A stretch of 64,000 nucleotides of DNA from JAWPMV01 sp038527215 (GTDB taxonomy: Bacteria > Bacteroidota > Bacteroidia > J057), in the NCBI GenBank assembly GCA_038527215.1, contig JBCBGC010000016.1, positions 1-64,000 on the forward strand, read 5' to 3'. A program made the position numbers and the translations under genes. The notes beneath the pieces are model-generated. The model was not told the DNA's origin, searched no databases, and saw only the letters and a program-made list of their open reading frames with translations. Shown here one piece after another: positions 8,399 through 17,277 of the stretch. Each line of letters starts with the position of its first letter. Position 1 is the stretch's first letter.

Positions 8399-11300
8399 TT
8401 AAAATTCCTCTTTGATGGGGAGGATAATTTCCACTTCCGTACCCTGAACTTCCACCCCTTCTTTGATTTCCTGAATGTTGAGGGAATATTCTTTTTGGGT
8501 CATCCGGGCAAAAAGCGCCAGTCGGTCCAGGGTGATCTGCATGCCTTTGGAAACATGGTCGGTGGGCCGGTTGGCTTTCCGTTTTTTACTTTCCTCAATG
8601 CCAATGCCGTTGTCCCGAATGTGTACCTTGAGATAGTCTTCGTCCTCTCGTTCGATATGAACGGAGATCAGCCCATCGGCATCCAAAGACATGATGCCAT
8701 GTTTAATGGAATTTTCGACAAAAGGCTGGAGCAGCATAGGCGGAATTTGCGTTTCGTGCAGCTCTATGCTCGGATCTACCTCTACGGTATAATCAAATTT
8801 CTCCGGAAAGCGCATGCGCTCCAGGGAAAGATATAGCTTGAGTCGTTCCACTTCTTCCCCCAGGGTGATGAAATCGGTTTTGGTACTTTCCAGGTTTTTG
8901 CGGACGAGCTTGGCGAAGCTGGAAAGGAATTTATTAGCAGAAATGCGGTCCTGTTGGTGAATGAAATACTGGATGGACTGTAAGGCGTTGAAGGTAAAAT
9001 GCGGGTTCATCATGGCGTACAAAGCCTGATGTTCCAGTTGTAATTTTTCTGCTTTATCACGGATTCGTCTTTCTTCCATGAGTTGCATACGGCGCTGATT
9101 ATAAGTCCGATAGACCAAATAAAGGACGCCCGCCACTACGGCCATGGCCAGGAGGATGAACCAACTTCGCTGCCAGATAGGCGGTAGGATGGTGAAGGAA
9201 AATTCATCATAATATGTTTCTTGCTCCCAGGGTTCGCCTTGCAGCTTGGAGGTGACTTTGAAGGTGTAGTTTCCGGGCGAAAGGTTAGGGTAGGGGACCC
9301 GCAAAGTTCCGGAAGGTCGTTGCCAATCATTGTCCACGCCTTCCAATTTAAACCGGTATTCTACTTTTTCCGGACTCTTCAGACTGATCCCAATAAACTG
9401 GAAGTCGATGCGATTGTCTGTGTAAGGCAATTCTAAATTGATGGGCAAGCCGTCTTCGTCCACCCGAAAGCCTAGTTTTTTCCAGGAACCATCCAACTCC
9501 TCTGAAGAAGCAGAACTCACATCAGTAATGTAGACCAGCGGACGCTGAGATTTGGATACCCTTTCGGTGCCTGGTGCTCTGCGGATTGCTCCTTCGGAGG
9601 TGCCGATCCAGATATTGCCACGACTGTCCTGAAAGCCAGCGTTGGCATTACACTCCAAAGAAGGCAAGCCATCATCCGTGCTGTAAATCTCAAAGTTCTG
9701 TTTAGCCTGGCTGGGGTCGAAGTCATCCAGGTTGAGGCGAAAGGCTCCATCCTCCGTGCCTACCCATAAATACTGTTTTTTTTCCATCACCAGAGAGACC
9801 GTGGTATTGGCTCCTTTTCCTCCTTTGGTGCGTACCCAGGTCCATTGCTCCCCCACGTGCGCTGCCAGCCCGGCTGAACTTCCCACCCATAATTGCTGAC
9901 GGTTATCTTCCAGGATGCTGATCACATTGCTATTGATGATGTTGTCCATGGGACGGGCTTCCAGCCGACCGTTTTGCACCCACGCCAGGCCTGCGGCCGT
10001 GCCTATCCAGGTGGTTCCCTTCCGATCGGGATATAAAGCATAGACCTTTTCGTCCGGCAAGCCATTTTCTTTATTGTAAAGGGGGCGAAAACGCTTGTTC
10101 CGCATTTGAAAGATTCCCTGGTCGGTGCCTACCCAATAGAGGTTTTTTCTGATTTCCGTAATGCAGTAAACCTGGGTACAGTTCAGCCCATCTCTCCGAT
10201 CGAATACCTCAAAGCGGCCATTTTCATAGCTGGACAAGGTCCCGTTAAAAGAGGCGAACCAAAACCGGCCCTCGCTATCTTCGAAGCTGGTACATATTTG
10301 GTCGCCGCCCAGGCCGCTGTTTCGGGTAGTGAAGGTTTGTACCACCCGATCATCGGCCAGGAGATTGATGCCCCGGTTACGGGTAGAAAGCCAGATCACC
10401 CCTTCTTGATCTTCCAGAAAGGATTTGGCCAGATTGCTGTTCAGCCCCGTGGCTACGTCATAGGTTTGAAAGGCGCCTTTGGTAATTTTGCGGGCGCCCC
10501 CACCATCGGTTCCAAACCAGATATTTCCTTCCAAATCCACAATGGCAGCGCGTAATTCAAAATCCAGCAAGCGATTGTTTTGGGTTAAGGGAAAAGGCTG
10601 CCCTTCAAAAAGGCGGTAGGCACCCCGTTCTGTCCCCAGCCACACCTGTCCATCAGGCGATTCTGCCATGCAGTAGACCGCCCTGTCCAGCGTGAGCAGG
10701 CGCGCAAATTGTCCTGCTCTCTGATGAAAGATTCCGTCTTTTACGCCTACCCAGATGCTGCTATCTCCTATCATTTCTAAGGCATTTACCTCGGGATAAG
10801 CTTCCGGACCTGGGAGGGCCACCGGACTGATGGTAAGGGATGCCTGGTTTAAATCCAGGTAAAACAGCCCGCTCTGGGTGCCAATCCATAGTTTTCCTTC
10901 TTTATCCAGCAAGAGGGTTTCTATGCTGGTTTCTTTCCAGGAAGGAGGGAGGGTGATTTCTGGATAGGTCAGGCTATCTCCCTCAATATAAAAGAGATTA
11001 CCATTGCGGGAGCCTACCCAGAGGCGGCCCTGCCCATCCATACTTAAAGAGCGAATATCTACATCCTTTAAGCCATTTTTCTGGGTATATTTTCGAACTT
11101 CTCCCCCGTCCAACATGCTCAGGCCACTACTGGAAGCAAACCACATTCTGCCATCATTCCCTTCCAGAATATCCGTCAGGAAACTTCCTACACTATTTTC
11201 TGTGGTATCAGGTTCCAGGTGAAAAAACTGCTGTCCGTCATATTTAAAGACGCCCCGGTGGGTTCCTAGCCAGAGGTAGCCATTGTTGTCCTGCAACAGG

Positions 11301-11425
11301 GTCATGACCTGAGATTGCAGGAGGCCATCCCGATTGTTGTAGGGAGTTACATTGTATACTACCTGGGCATGGAGGCTTAGGCCACCAACCATAGAGAGGA
11401 AAAGCGATAAGAGGATGCGGGTCAT
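8399..11425 (-). CDS. Two-component-regulator-propeller / Y_Y_Y / LytS-type histidine kinase
   Basis: The protein has 1008 residues: signal peptide 1-21; about 14 propeller blades (recurring LWLGT, MWFAS, IWIGT) up to ~620, i.e. two seven-bladed sensor propellers; Y_Y_Y domain ~680-748; one membrane helix ~754-773; coiled coil; His_kinase domain with NPHF (phospho-acceptor candidate H809); and a HATPase_c domain with ENSIKHG and DNGIGI. It is the single-pass YehU/LytS type, usually paired with a LytTR response regulator. No response regulator gene is in the window, so it is an orphan here. The periplasmic propellers suggest sensing of a polymer or glycan, by analogy with Bacteroides hybrid sensors. 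Confidence 0.92.
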   Translation of the reverse strand: MTRILLSLFLSMVGGLSLHAQVVYNVTPYNNRDGLLQSQVMTLLQDNNGYLWLGTHRGVFKYDGQQFFHLEPDTTENSVGSFLTDILEGNDGRMWFASSSGLSMLDGGEVRKYTQKNGLKDVDIRSLSMDGQGRLWVGSRNGNLFYIEGDSLTYPEITLPPSWKETSIETLLLDKEGKLWIGTQSGLFYLDLNQASLTISPVALPGPEAYPEVNALEMIGDSSIWVGVKDGIFHQRAGQFARLLTLDRAVYCMAESPDGQVWLGTERGAYRLFEGQPFPLTQNNRLLDFELRAAIVDLEGNIWFGTDGGGARKITKGAFQTYDVATGLNSNLAKSFLEDQEGVIWLSTRNRGINLLADDRVVQTFTTRNSGLGGDQICTSFEDSEGRFWFASFNGTLSSYENGRFEVFDRRDGLNCTQVYCITEIRKNLYWVGTDQGIFQMRNKRFRPLYNKENGLPDEKVYALYPDRKGTTWIGTAAGLAWVQNGRLEARPMDNIINSNVISILEDNRQQLWVGSSAGLAAHVGEQWTWVRTKGGKGANTTVSLVMEKKQYLWVGTEDGAFRLNLDDFDPSQAKQNFEIYSTDDGLPSLECNANAGFQDSRGNIWIGTSEGAIRRAPGTERVSKSQRPLVYITDVSSASSEELDGSWKKLGFRVDEDGLPINLELPYTDNRIDFQFIGISLKSPEKVEYRFKLEGVDNDWQRPSGTLRVPYPNLSPGNYTFKVTSKLQGEPWEQETYYDEFSFTILPPIWQRSWFILLAMAVVAGVLYLVYRTYNQRRMQLMEERRIRDKAEKLQLEHQALYAMMNPHFTFNALQSIQYFIHQQDRISANKFLSSFAKLVRKNLESTKTDFITLGEEVERLKLYLSLERMRFPEKFDYTVEVDPSIELHETQIPPMLLQPFVENSIKHGIMSLDADGLISVHIEREDEDYLKVHIRDNGIGIEESKKRKANRPTDHVSKGMQITLDRLALFARMTQKEYSLNIQEIKEGVEVQGTEVEIILPIKEEF

Positions 11426-11576
11426 ATTTTCGGAATCATGGCGGTGGTGTGCACAGGTAAGTTACGAGAAGTTTGGAAAATCTGACAGATTTCGAGCAGC
11501 AGGGGTTGCGGGAAGTAAGATCCAATGGCAGTGCAAAGAAATTGCGGAGGGTAAAAAGGGGGAAACAGGCACTGGC

Positions 11577-12986
11577 TTACTGTGGCTGAGGGCTGCTTAA
11601 AGGCACTACTTCTTTGGGATGTTTGCGGATGTATTGCTGGATGATGCGCTGGACATCCGGAGCCTGTTTTTTCCAGGGAATTTCCTCAAAAACATGATCC
11701 GGGGATTCCTGCAAGTAGTCCTGAGCTATATAGGTGTAGCCCTGGTAGGTACCGTTTTTTATCCAAACCACCGACCGCTCGTCATAATTACGACCCTCTC
11801 CTACGATGAGAAAACTTTCCCCTTCGTTGCGACCATAATTGAGGACTCCCATCGCCTCAAGTACGCGTTGGTTATAATCTTCGATGGTTTCTTCTCCTAC
11901 ACAGGCCCCTTTGCAGATGTGGAGTTGGTGATGAAAACAGCGCCCTGGCCCTTTTTCCTGCCCGTAGTATTTGGGGCAGAGTTCGTGTTTGCGTCCGCGG
12001 CGGATCAGGGCACCTTCAGCCGCCGTTTTGCCGGTGAAGCCGGCCAGGGGATCCAAAGATTCTTTGAATTTATCTACATACAACTCCAGATAACCGGCCT
12101 CCGTTTCCCGGGAATAAATGCCGTATTTATAGGTTTTTCGCCTTTGGGCACGGTTAAAGCGTGGCTGATGAAGCTTGATCTCTTCATTTTCCAGCAGAAG
12201 TGCAATCAATTCACTGCCGGTCAAGGTATAGCTGATATCGTAAATCTGCTCGACCATCTTGATCGTCCGGGTGGCTTTAAAGGCTCCTTGAAAATGAGAG
12301 AGGATGCGCTTGCGGACATTATTGCTTTTGCCCACATACAGGATATCTCCCCGTTGGTTGTGGAAATAATACACCCCTGTTTCTTCCGGGAGCTCGTCTA
12401 CTACCGTCTTGGCGAGTTTAGGAGGCAGTTTGGCCCGGGAGATTTCTAAGCCCAGGACCTCTTCCACCTTTTCACCCTGGTCCACCTGAAGGAGATGTTG
12501 CAGCAATTGTACCGTGGCTTTGGCATCTCCCCAGGCCCGGTGACGGCCTTCATTTTCTATTTTCAGGCTTTTGCAGAGCTTGCCCAGGCTGTAGCTTTTG
12601 TGCCCCGGCAATAGTCTACGACTCAACTTTACGGTGCAGAGTTGCTTGCGGGTAAAGGTGTAGCCCAGTTGGCGAAATTCTTTCTGAATAAAGCTGTAAT
12701 CAAAACGGCTGTTGTGGGCTACGAAGATCGCCCCCTGGGTAATTTCTACCACTTGCTTGGCGATCTCATAAAACTTTGGGGCATGGGCCACCATTTCATT
12801 GTCGATACCCGTGATTTTAGTGATAAAAGGGGATATGGGCATCGTAGGGTTGACCAGAGAAATGAAGGAATCTATTACCTCTTCGCCATCAAAAAGGAAA
12901 ACTGCAATTTCGGTGATGCGGTCTACCTTCGGATCTCCTCCGGTAGTTTCGACATCGATGACACTATACAGATTACTTTTCGGCAT
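11577..12986 (-). CDS. DEDDh exonuclease fused to a UvrC-like GIY-YIG nuclease
   Basis: Residues 1-170 are a DnaQ/PolC-type 3'-5' exonuclease: D11 and E13 in VIDVETTGG, D96 in HNSRFDYSF, H149 and D154 in RHRAWGDA. Residues ~200-280 are a GIY-YIG endonuclease domain like UvrC/Cho (GVYYF, LYVGKSNNVRKR, LLENEEI). A four-cysteine set (C337, C350, C358, C362) follows, spaced as in the UvrC cysteine region. The C-terminal UvrC RNaseH-like and HhH domains are absent. This exonuclease-Cho-type fusion is known in several bacterial phyla and is usually assigned to DNA repair. It lies 151 bases upstream of the kinase gene on the same strand. Confidence 0.88.
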   Translation of the reverse strand: MPKSNLYSVIDVETTGGDPKVDRITEIAVFLFDGEEVIDSFISLVNPTMPISPFITKITGIDNEMVAHAPKFYEIAKQVVEITQGAIFVAHNSRFDYSFIQKEFRQLGYTFTRKQLCTVKLSRRLLPGHKSYSLGKLCKSLKIENEGRHRAWGDAKATVQLLQHLLQVDQGEKVEEVLGLEISRAKLPPKLAKTVVDELPEETGVYYFHNQRGDILYVGKSNNVRKRILSHFQGAFKATRTIKMVEQIYDISYTLTGSELIALLLENEEIKLHQPRFNRAQRRKTYKYGIYSRETEAGYLELYVDKFKESLDPLAGFTGKTAAEGALIRRGRKHELCPKYYGQEKGPGRCFHHQLHICKGACVGEETIEDYNQRVLEAMGVLNYGRNEGESFLIVGEGRNYDERSVVWIKNGTYQGYTYIAQDYLQESPDHVFEEIPWKKQAPDVQRIIQQYIRKHPKEVVPLSSPQPQ

Positions 12987-13179
12987 ATTCTCTGTTCAAA
13001 GCCGCATAATTGTAGCGAATTCTCGTAATTATTCTAGAAAGCAGGATGGAGGACTAAATTTCTAACAAAAAAAGAAAAAAAGCCATTCTTTCTGCTAAAA
13101 AAATTGGGGAATGAACAAAATCTGAGCAAAATCCTCCGTGTCTTTTGCCCTTTTTTCTCGTCCCAAAGATACCTAGTGA

Positions 13180-14271
13180 ATGAAAAATATGCAGAAACAT
13201 CACCCGATTGCCCTATTCTTGTGGATGGTCAGCCTGAGCCTGATCCCTTCCGGACTGCTGGCCCAGGACCAGATGCTGTTGAATCCTAAGGCAGTGATTC
13301 AGCAATATCAGGGAGAATCCTTTTGTACCAATCCCATGCGGGAACTGGACTTTGAGGCTTTCCGTCAGGAAATAGAGCGCCTGCCCTCCGAGCAACTTCG
13401 TTTTGAAAAAATCCGCGTCTCTGTAGGACAGCAGTGCTTGGTTACCCCTTATCTATTTCGCCTGATGCAGCTTTTTACCAATCCTACCCTGGAATATGAT
13501 ATGCTGCGCCTGTGCTTTTATTACACCTTCGATCTGAATAACTATGAAAAGCTCATCCCTTATATGCAGGGGCAGGTGTATCAGGATCGTATGAAAGAGT
13601 TTTTGAATGAGCGCAATTTCTCTATTCGGGCCGATGTGGAAGGGAAGCGGGAACTGGTCAGTAATTTTGAGATGAAAAAGGCGATTTCAGCCTTACAAGG
13701 CTTCACCTCTGACCGGGCCCGGGTGCAGGTAGCCAAGCAATTTGTTTCGACCAATAATATGCGTTCGGAACAGTTTCGCGATATCGTCCAGCTGATCAAA
13801 TTGAACAAAGGGAAACTCGAATTGGTCAAATACGGTTATCAATACATCTATGATCCGGTGAATTATTTTGCTGTTTACGAAAATCTTCGCCGGGCCGACC
13901 GCCAGGAAATAGAGGCGATGATTCGCCTTAACCAACGGTCTGAGCAGGAGGGATATACCAGCTCACGGAGCCTGGGTTGTACGTATTTGGTCAGTAAATC
14001 GGAATTCGAGGTGCACAAACGGTCTATTCAAGCCCAGCGCTATGACGCTGATCGGTTGCGCTATGCCAAGTCCCTTTTTGGTACTTACTGCTTCAATGTC
14101 AATGAGTTAAAGGATTGTCTGGCCTTGTTTGACAGCGATGCCGATCGGCGGGAACTGGCTGCACATGCTTTTGGTAAGGTCTACGACGGGTGGAATTTCT
14201 ATTTGGTTAGTACCTCCTTCCGCAGCCAGTCTACCGTAGAACGTCTCTTCTCGGAATTGAGCGATAAGTAA
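13180..14271 (+). CDS. Exported protein with three DUF4476-like modules
   Basis: The 363-residue protein has a signal peptide (MKNMQKHHPIALFLWM to GLLAQ, residues 1-29). The rest divides into three alpha-helical modules of ~75-90 residues (about 53-143, 164-238 and 274-340). Each has the DUF4476 pattern: a helix starting with F/E and a short basic segment, a helix with FV-like residues, then F...DNYxLYxxxxxxYDxxNY-like endings (FDLNNYEKLIPYM, YDPVNYFAVYENL, YDGWNFYLVSTSF). DUF4476 is largely restricted to Bacteroidota and its function is unknown. Six cysteines, several of them spaced within modules, could form disulfides. A small anchored protein is encoded 69 bases downstream. Confidence 0.75.
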   Translation: MKNMQKHHPIALFLWMVSLSLIPSGLLAQDQMLLNPKAVIQQYQGESFCTNPMRELDFEAFRQEIERLPSEQLRFEKIRVSVGQQCLVTPYLFRLMQLFTNPTLEYDMLRLCFYYTFDLNNYEKLIPYMQGQVYQDRMKEFLNERNFSIRADVEGKRELVSNFEMKKAISALQGFTSDRARVQVAKQFVSTNNMRSEQFRDIVQLIKLNKGKLELVKYGYQYIYDPVNYFAVYENLRRADRQEIEAMIRLNQRSEQEGYTSSRSLGCTYLVSKSEFEVHKRSIQAQRYDADRLRYAKSLFGTYCFNVNELKDCLALFDSDADRRELAAHAFGKVYDGWNFYLVSTSFRSQSTVERLFSELSDK

Positions 14272-14340
14272 GGAGCTAAGGGAAAATTTAGGCGCATTTT
14301 TTGTGAAATAGCCGATATAGAATCCCCTATCGCTTCCCTT

Positions 14341-14676
14341 ATGACGAGGACCAGAACACAACATTACCTCTTAATATTGGTGAGCCTCAATATGTGTTTG
14401 ATGCTTGCCTTTGCCTTGAGAAACTTTTGGTATCCCCAGACCGGTGGATGTGAAGAACGTGTGGCGTGCCGGGATTGTCTGGTATCGGGACATTCCCCGT
14501 TGGATGAAGCCTTACTCGAACTGGAACTGGTGTTTGCGGATTGGGAAAAGTCAGAAGCAGAAAAGGCCCTCCACCGGGAACACATCATGTCTTGTCTGGA
14601 GGAAAAAATTTCTCAGCAGTCCCTTCCTCTCAATGAGCAAGAAGTAACCGAGATGGTGAAGGCCTGCTTACGATAG
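14341..14676 (+). CDS. Small membrane-anchored protein with clustered cysteines, unknown function
   Basis: The 111-residue protein begins with a hydrophobic helix (residues ~9-28) that looks like an uncleaved anchor, followed by a CEERVACRDCL cluster (three cysteines within ten residues). A helical, highly charged region follows with two more cysteines (MSCLEE and VKACLR near the C-terminus). I do not recognise the family. The cysteine spacing could bind a metal or form disulfides if the domain is periplasmic. It follows the DUF4476 protein on the same strand and is closed by a strong terminator. Confidence 0.6.
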   Translation: MTRTRTQHYLLILVSLNMCLMLAFALRNFWYPQTGGCEERVACRDCLVSGHSPLDEALLELELVFADWEKSEAEKALHREHIMSCLEEKISQQSLPLNEQEVTEMVKACLR

Positions 14677-14692
14677 ATAAACACAGCAAAAC

Positions 14693-14728
14693 AAAAAAAG
14701 GATCGAAGCCCGCTTCGATCCTTTTTTT
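14693..14728. terminator. Bidirectional intrinsic terminator
   Basis: A perfect stem (AGGATCGAAG / CTTCGATCCT) with a 4-base loop is flanked by seven As on the left and seven Ts on the right, so it can terminate both the small-protein gene (plus) and ndk (minus), which converge here. Confidence 0.9.
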
Positions 14729-14745
14729 ATTAGTTGATTTTTTCC

Positions 14746-15165
14746 TTAGAAAATCTCCAGGTCAGAGAAGAAATAGTGTGCTTCTCTAATGGCATTTTCG
14801 TCAGAATCAGAACCGTGGACAGCATTGTTCTGAATGGACTCCGCATAGAGCTTACGGATGGTTCCTTCAGCGGCCTGTTCAGGATTGGTAGCCCCGATCA
14901 GGGTCCGGAAATCTTCTACGGCATTGTCTTTTTCCAGGACCATAGGAATACAAGGAGCACTGGTCATAAAGCTAACCAGGTCATTGAAGAAAGGCCGCTC
15001 TCTGTGCACATCGTAAAATCCGCCTGCCTCGCGATCATTCATGTGAATCATCTTCATGGCTTTAACCTTAAAGCCAGCGGAAATGATGTGGTCAATAATT
15101 TTACCAGCGTGGCCTTTGCCTACGGCATCTGGTTTGATAATGGTCAAGGTGAGGTTACCACTCAT
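14746..15165 (-). CDS. ndk: Nucleoside diphosphate kinase
   Basis: This 139-residue protein has the NDK fold: TLTIIKPDAV at the start and the active-site segment NAVHGSDSDENA containing the phosphorylated histidine (H115). It transfers the gamma phosphate between nucleoside triphosphates and diphosphates in the cytoplasm. The length is normal for the family. The gene is divergent from nrnA across 152 bp, an arrangement I have seen described in Bacteroidota genomes, and ends at a shared terminator. Confidence 0.97.
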   Translation of the reverse strand: MSGNLTLTIIKPDAVGKGHAGKIIDHIISAGFKVKAMKMIHMNDREAGGFYDVHRERPFFNDLVSFMTSAPCIPMVLEKDNAVEDFRTLIGATNPEQAAEGTIRKLYAESIQNNAVHGSDSDENAIREAHYFFSDLEIF

Positions 15166-15277
15166 GTGTCTATATTGTTTATATGAGGCGATGGTACATA
15201 AAAGGTGCCAGAATCCGGCGATGCAAACTTAGGGCTTGGCCTTACATAATGCAATTTTAGAAATGAAATTCAATTCG

Positions 15278-15285
15278 TAATTTCG
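15278..15285 (+). promoter_or_regulatory. Possible -7 promoter box of nrnA
   Basis: TAATTTCG, preceded by TTCG, lies 40 bases before the nrnA ATG and differs by one base from the Bacteroidota -7 consensus TAnnTTTG. No convincing -33 element is visible. Confidence 0.35.
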
Positions 15286-15317
15286 CGGACCAAATCAATA
15301 GAACAATTCTACCACCT

Positions 15318-16319
15318 ATGAATCACGTTGAGCAGATTAAAGAGCAGTTGGCCTATCCACGTAGAATTGCCATTACGATGCACCAGAAACCTGATGGAGA
15401 TGCAATAGGATCCTCCCTGGGGTTGTACCACTTTCTGGTAAAGCTGGGGCACAAAGTTGATGTGGTCGCCCCCACTGATTATCCGGACTTCTTGAAATGG
15501 ATGGCGGGCACCGATAAAGTCATCATCGGGCCAGAGGATAAGGACCGGGCAAACTGGGTATTTGAGGGAGCCGATATTATTTTTTGTCTGGATTTCAATG
15601 CCCTGCACCGCCTGGCAGAGTTTCAAGGGACCGTGGCCGAATCTGAAGCCACCAAAATCATGATTGACCATCATATGGACCCGCATGACTTTGCTGATTT
15701 CATGTACATAGATGACCAGGCATCCTCTACAGCTGAGCTGGTCTACCGCCTGATGACGGATCTGGGTGAGGTTGACAAACTGGGGCTGGATATGGCAGAG
15801 TGCCTTTATACCGGGATCATGACCGATACGGGGTCTTTCCGCTTTACCAATACTTCTCCGGCCGTCCATAAACTGGTGGCCCATCTATTGGAGGTCGGCA
15901 CCAACAACAACAAGATTTACGACGCTATTTTCAATAATTCTCACCAGGATCGGGTTCGGTTTACCGGCTATTGCATCAGCCAATGCCTGTATGTATTGCC
16001 AGAATACCGCACCGCTTACATGAAGGTCGACCGGGAAGTTTTTAAGCAATACAACGTCAAATCTGGCTATACGGAAGGACTGGTGAACTATGCCCTCAGC
16101 ATCAAAGATATAGACTTGGGGGTATTGATTACCGCAACAGAGGACCTCACTAAGTTGAGTTTCCGCAGCAGAGGAGAGGTCTCCTCGGCTGAGTATGCCC
16201 AGGAGTTCGATGGAGGGGGGCACTTCTATGCCGCCGGGGGGAAAAGTAAGCTGCCGCTGGAAGATGTAGAACAGAAATTTCTGGACTTGCTGGCCAGTAA
16301 GCATAAAGTAGAAGCCTAG
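15318..16319 (+). CDS. nrnA: DHH/DHHA1 oligoribonuclease / PAP phosphatase NrnA
   Basis: The protein has 333 residues. The N-terminal DHH domain shows HQKPDGDAIGSSLG (motif I), FCLDFN (motif II) and MIDHHMDP (the DHH motif), and the C-terminal DHHA1 domain has FDGGGHFYAAGG. NrnA-type enzymes degrade 2-5-nt RNA oligomers and hydrolyse 3'-phosphoadenosine 5'-phosphate using Mn2+; Bacteroidota lack Orn and rely on such enzymes. The motifs and length are complete. It may have its own promoter, and the beta-barrel-like gene follows after 87 bases. Confidence 0.92.
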   Translation: MNHVEQIKEQLAYPRRIAITMHQKPDGDAIGSSLGLYHFLVKLGHKVDVVAPTDYPDFLKWMAGTDKVIIGPEDKDRANWVFEGADIIFCLDFNALHRLAEFQGTVAESEATKIMIDHHMDPHDFADFMYIDDQASSTAELVYRLMTDLGEVDKLGLDMAECLYTGIMTDTGSFRFTNTSPAVHKLVAHLLEVGTNNNKIYDAIFNNSHQDRVRFTGYCISQCLYVLPEYRTAYMKVDREVFKQYNVKSGYTEGLVNYALSIKDIDLGVLITATEDLTKLSFRSRGEVSSAEYAQEFDGGGHFYAAGGKSKLPLEDVEQKFLDLLASKHKVEA

Positions 16320-16377
16320 GCTGGGGGTGTATCCCAAAAATTAATCCTGACTTTACCAAGGAAATGCGCGGCACTTT

Positions 16378-16394
16378 GTACCTTGTATAGGTAC
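16378..16394. promoter_or_regulatory. Inverted repeat over a promoter-like box
   Basis: GTACCT-TGTAT-AGGTAC is a perfect 6-bp inverted repeat with a 5-base spacer, 12 bases before the ATG at 16407. It contains TACCTTGT, close to the TAnnTTTG -7 box. It could be an operator or chance; there is no regulator beside it. Confidence 0.3.
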
Positions 16395-16406
16395 CAACAT
16401 CCTAAT

Positions 16407-17159
16407 ATGCGTAGTTTTTGGATTGGCCTGTTGCTGGCTGGCATCAGTCTGGCAGAAGTCCGGGCCCAAAGAAATGTAAATGCTGAGGCCCCCCTGCAAA
16501 GAGGGTTCTCCTTTGCTTATGGCCTGACCCACCGGGGAGCAGGGCTTTCTGCCCAATACTATCTCGGGGCTGGAGATGCTCAATGGCTGGTCGCCCTGGA
16601 TGCTTTTCACGTCAAGGATTTGCGAGAAACCATCATTGATCCTTCGCCCATTTTTGGGCAGCAGGGTCGTCGCTATATCTTTGGCAAGCTCAACAATCTC
16701 TATGTGATTTCCCCTGGGATAGGGTGGGAGAAAAGGTTGTTTCCCAAAGGCAGCGGAAATACAGTGGAAGTCAGTTGGGGGGCTAAAGCCGGACCCGCTT
16801 TGGGCTTATTGATCCCTTATCTCCTGGAGGTATATGTACCTGTCGGACCGGGAGGCAGTGCGACCACCCTGGTGGAACCTTTTGACCCGGGTATTCACAC
16901 CTTCAACCGCATTGTGGGGAAAGGCAATATTTTTGCCAACGGATTTTCAGCCAGTATGCAGCTCGGCCTGAGCCTGAAATCCTACCTTCGGCTGGAGATG
17001 TCCCACACCCCAAAATTCATCAACGGACTCCTGCTTACGTTGAATGCAGACCTCTTTCCCAATGAAGTACCCCTCCTGGCCCGGGCGGATGGTGCCATAG
17101 AAAACAGACGTTTGTATATTGCAGGCGGATTCGGAATTGCCTTCGGAAACAGATGGTAG
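16407..17159 (+). CDS. Predicted outer-membrane beta-barrel-like protein, unknown function
   Basis: The ATG at 16407 (250 residues) is preferred to a TTG 24 bases upstream because it begins a clean signal peptide (MRSFWIGLLLAGISLAEVRAQ). The mature part has alternating amphipathic strands rich in Gly, Tyr and aromatic residues (FAYGLTHRGAGLSAQYYLG, VSPG..., SMQLGLSLKSYLRLEMSHTP) and ends in GGFGIAFGNRW, whose last residue is aromatic as in outer-membrane barrels. I do not recognise a named family. It sits between nrnA and lipA without clear coupling to either. Confidence 0.65.
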   Translation: MRSFWIGLLLAGISLAEVRAQRNVNAEAPLQRGFSFAYGLTHRGAGLSAQYYLGAGDAQWLVALDAFHVKDLRETIIDPSPIFGQQGRRYIFGKLNNLYVISPGIGWEKRLFPKGSGNTVEVSWGAKAGPALGLLIPYLLEVYVPVGPGGSATTLVEPFDPGIHTFNRIVGKGNIFANGFSASMQLGLSLKSYLRLEMSHTPKFINGLLLTLNADLFPNEVPLLARADGAIENRRLYIAGGFGIAFGNRW

Positions 17160-17277
17160 GTAAATTTCGTTTGTGATAGGAAAGCGAAGTGAAAAGAGGG
17201 GAGAAGGTCTTCAATTCCTGGTCCCATTTCCTTCCAGATTTGTGTGTGATTTTCTATTTGTTGATTAACGACAACCT

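Noticed and set aside
11619..12449. 276-codon plus-strand frame within the exonuclease/GIY-YIG gene
   Set aside because: It overlaps a strongly conserved coding region on the other strand and shows no family motif.
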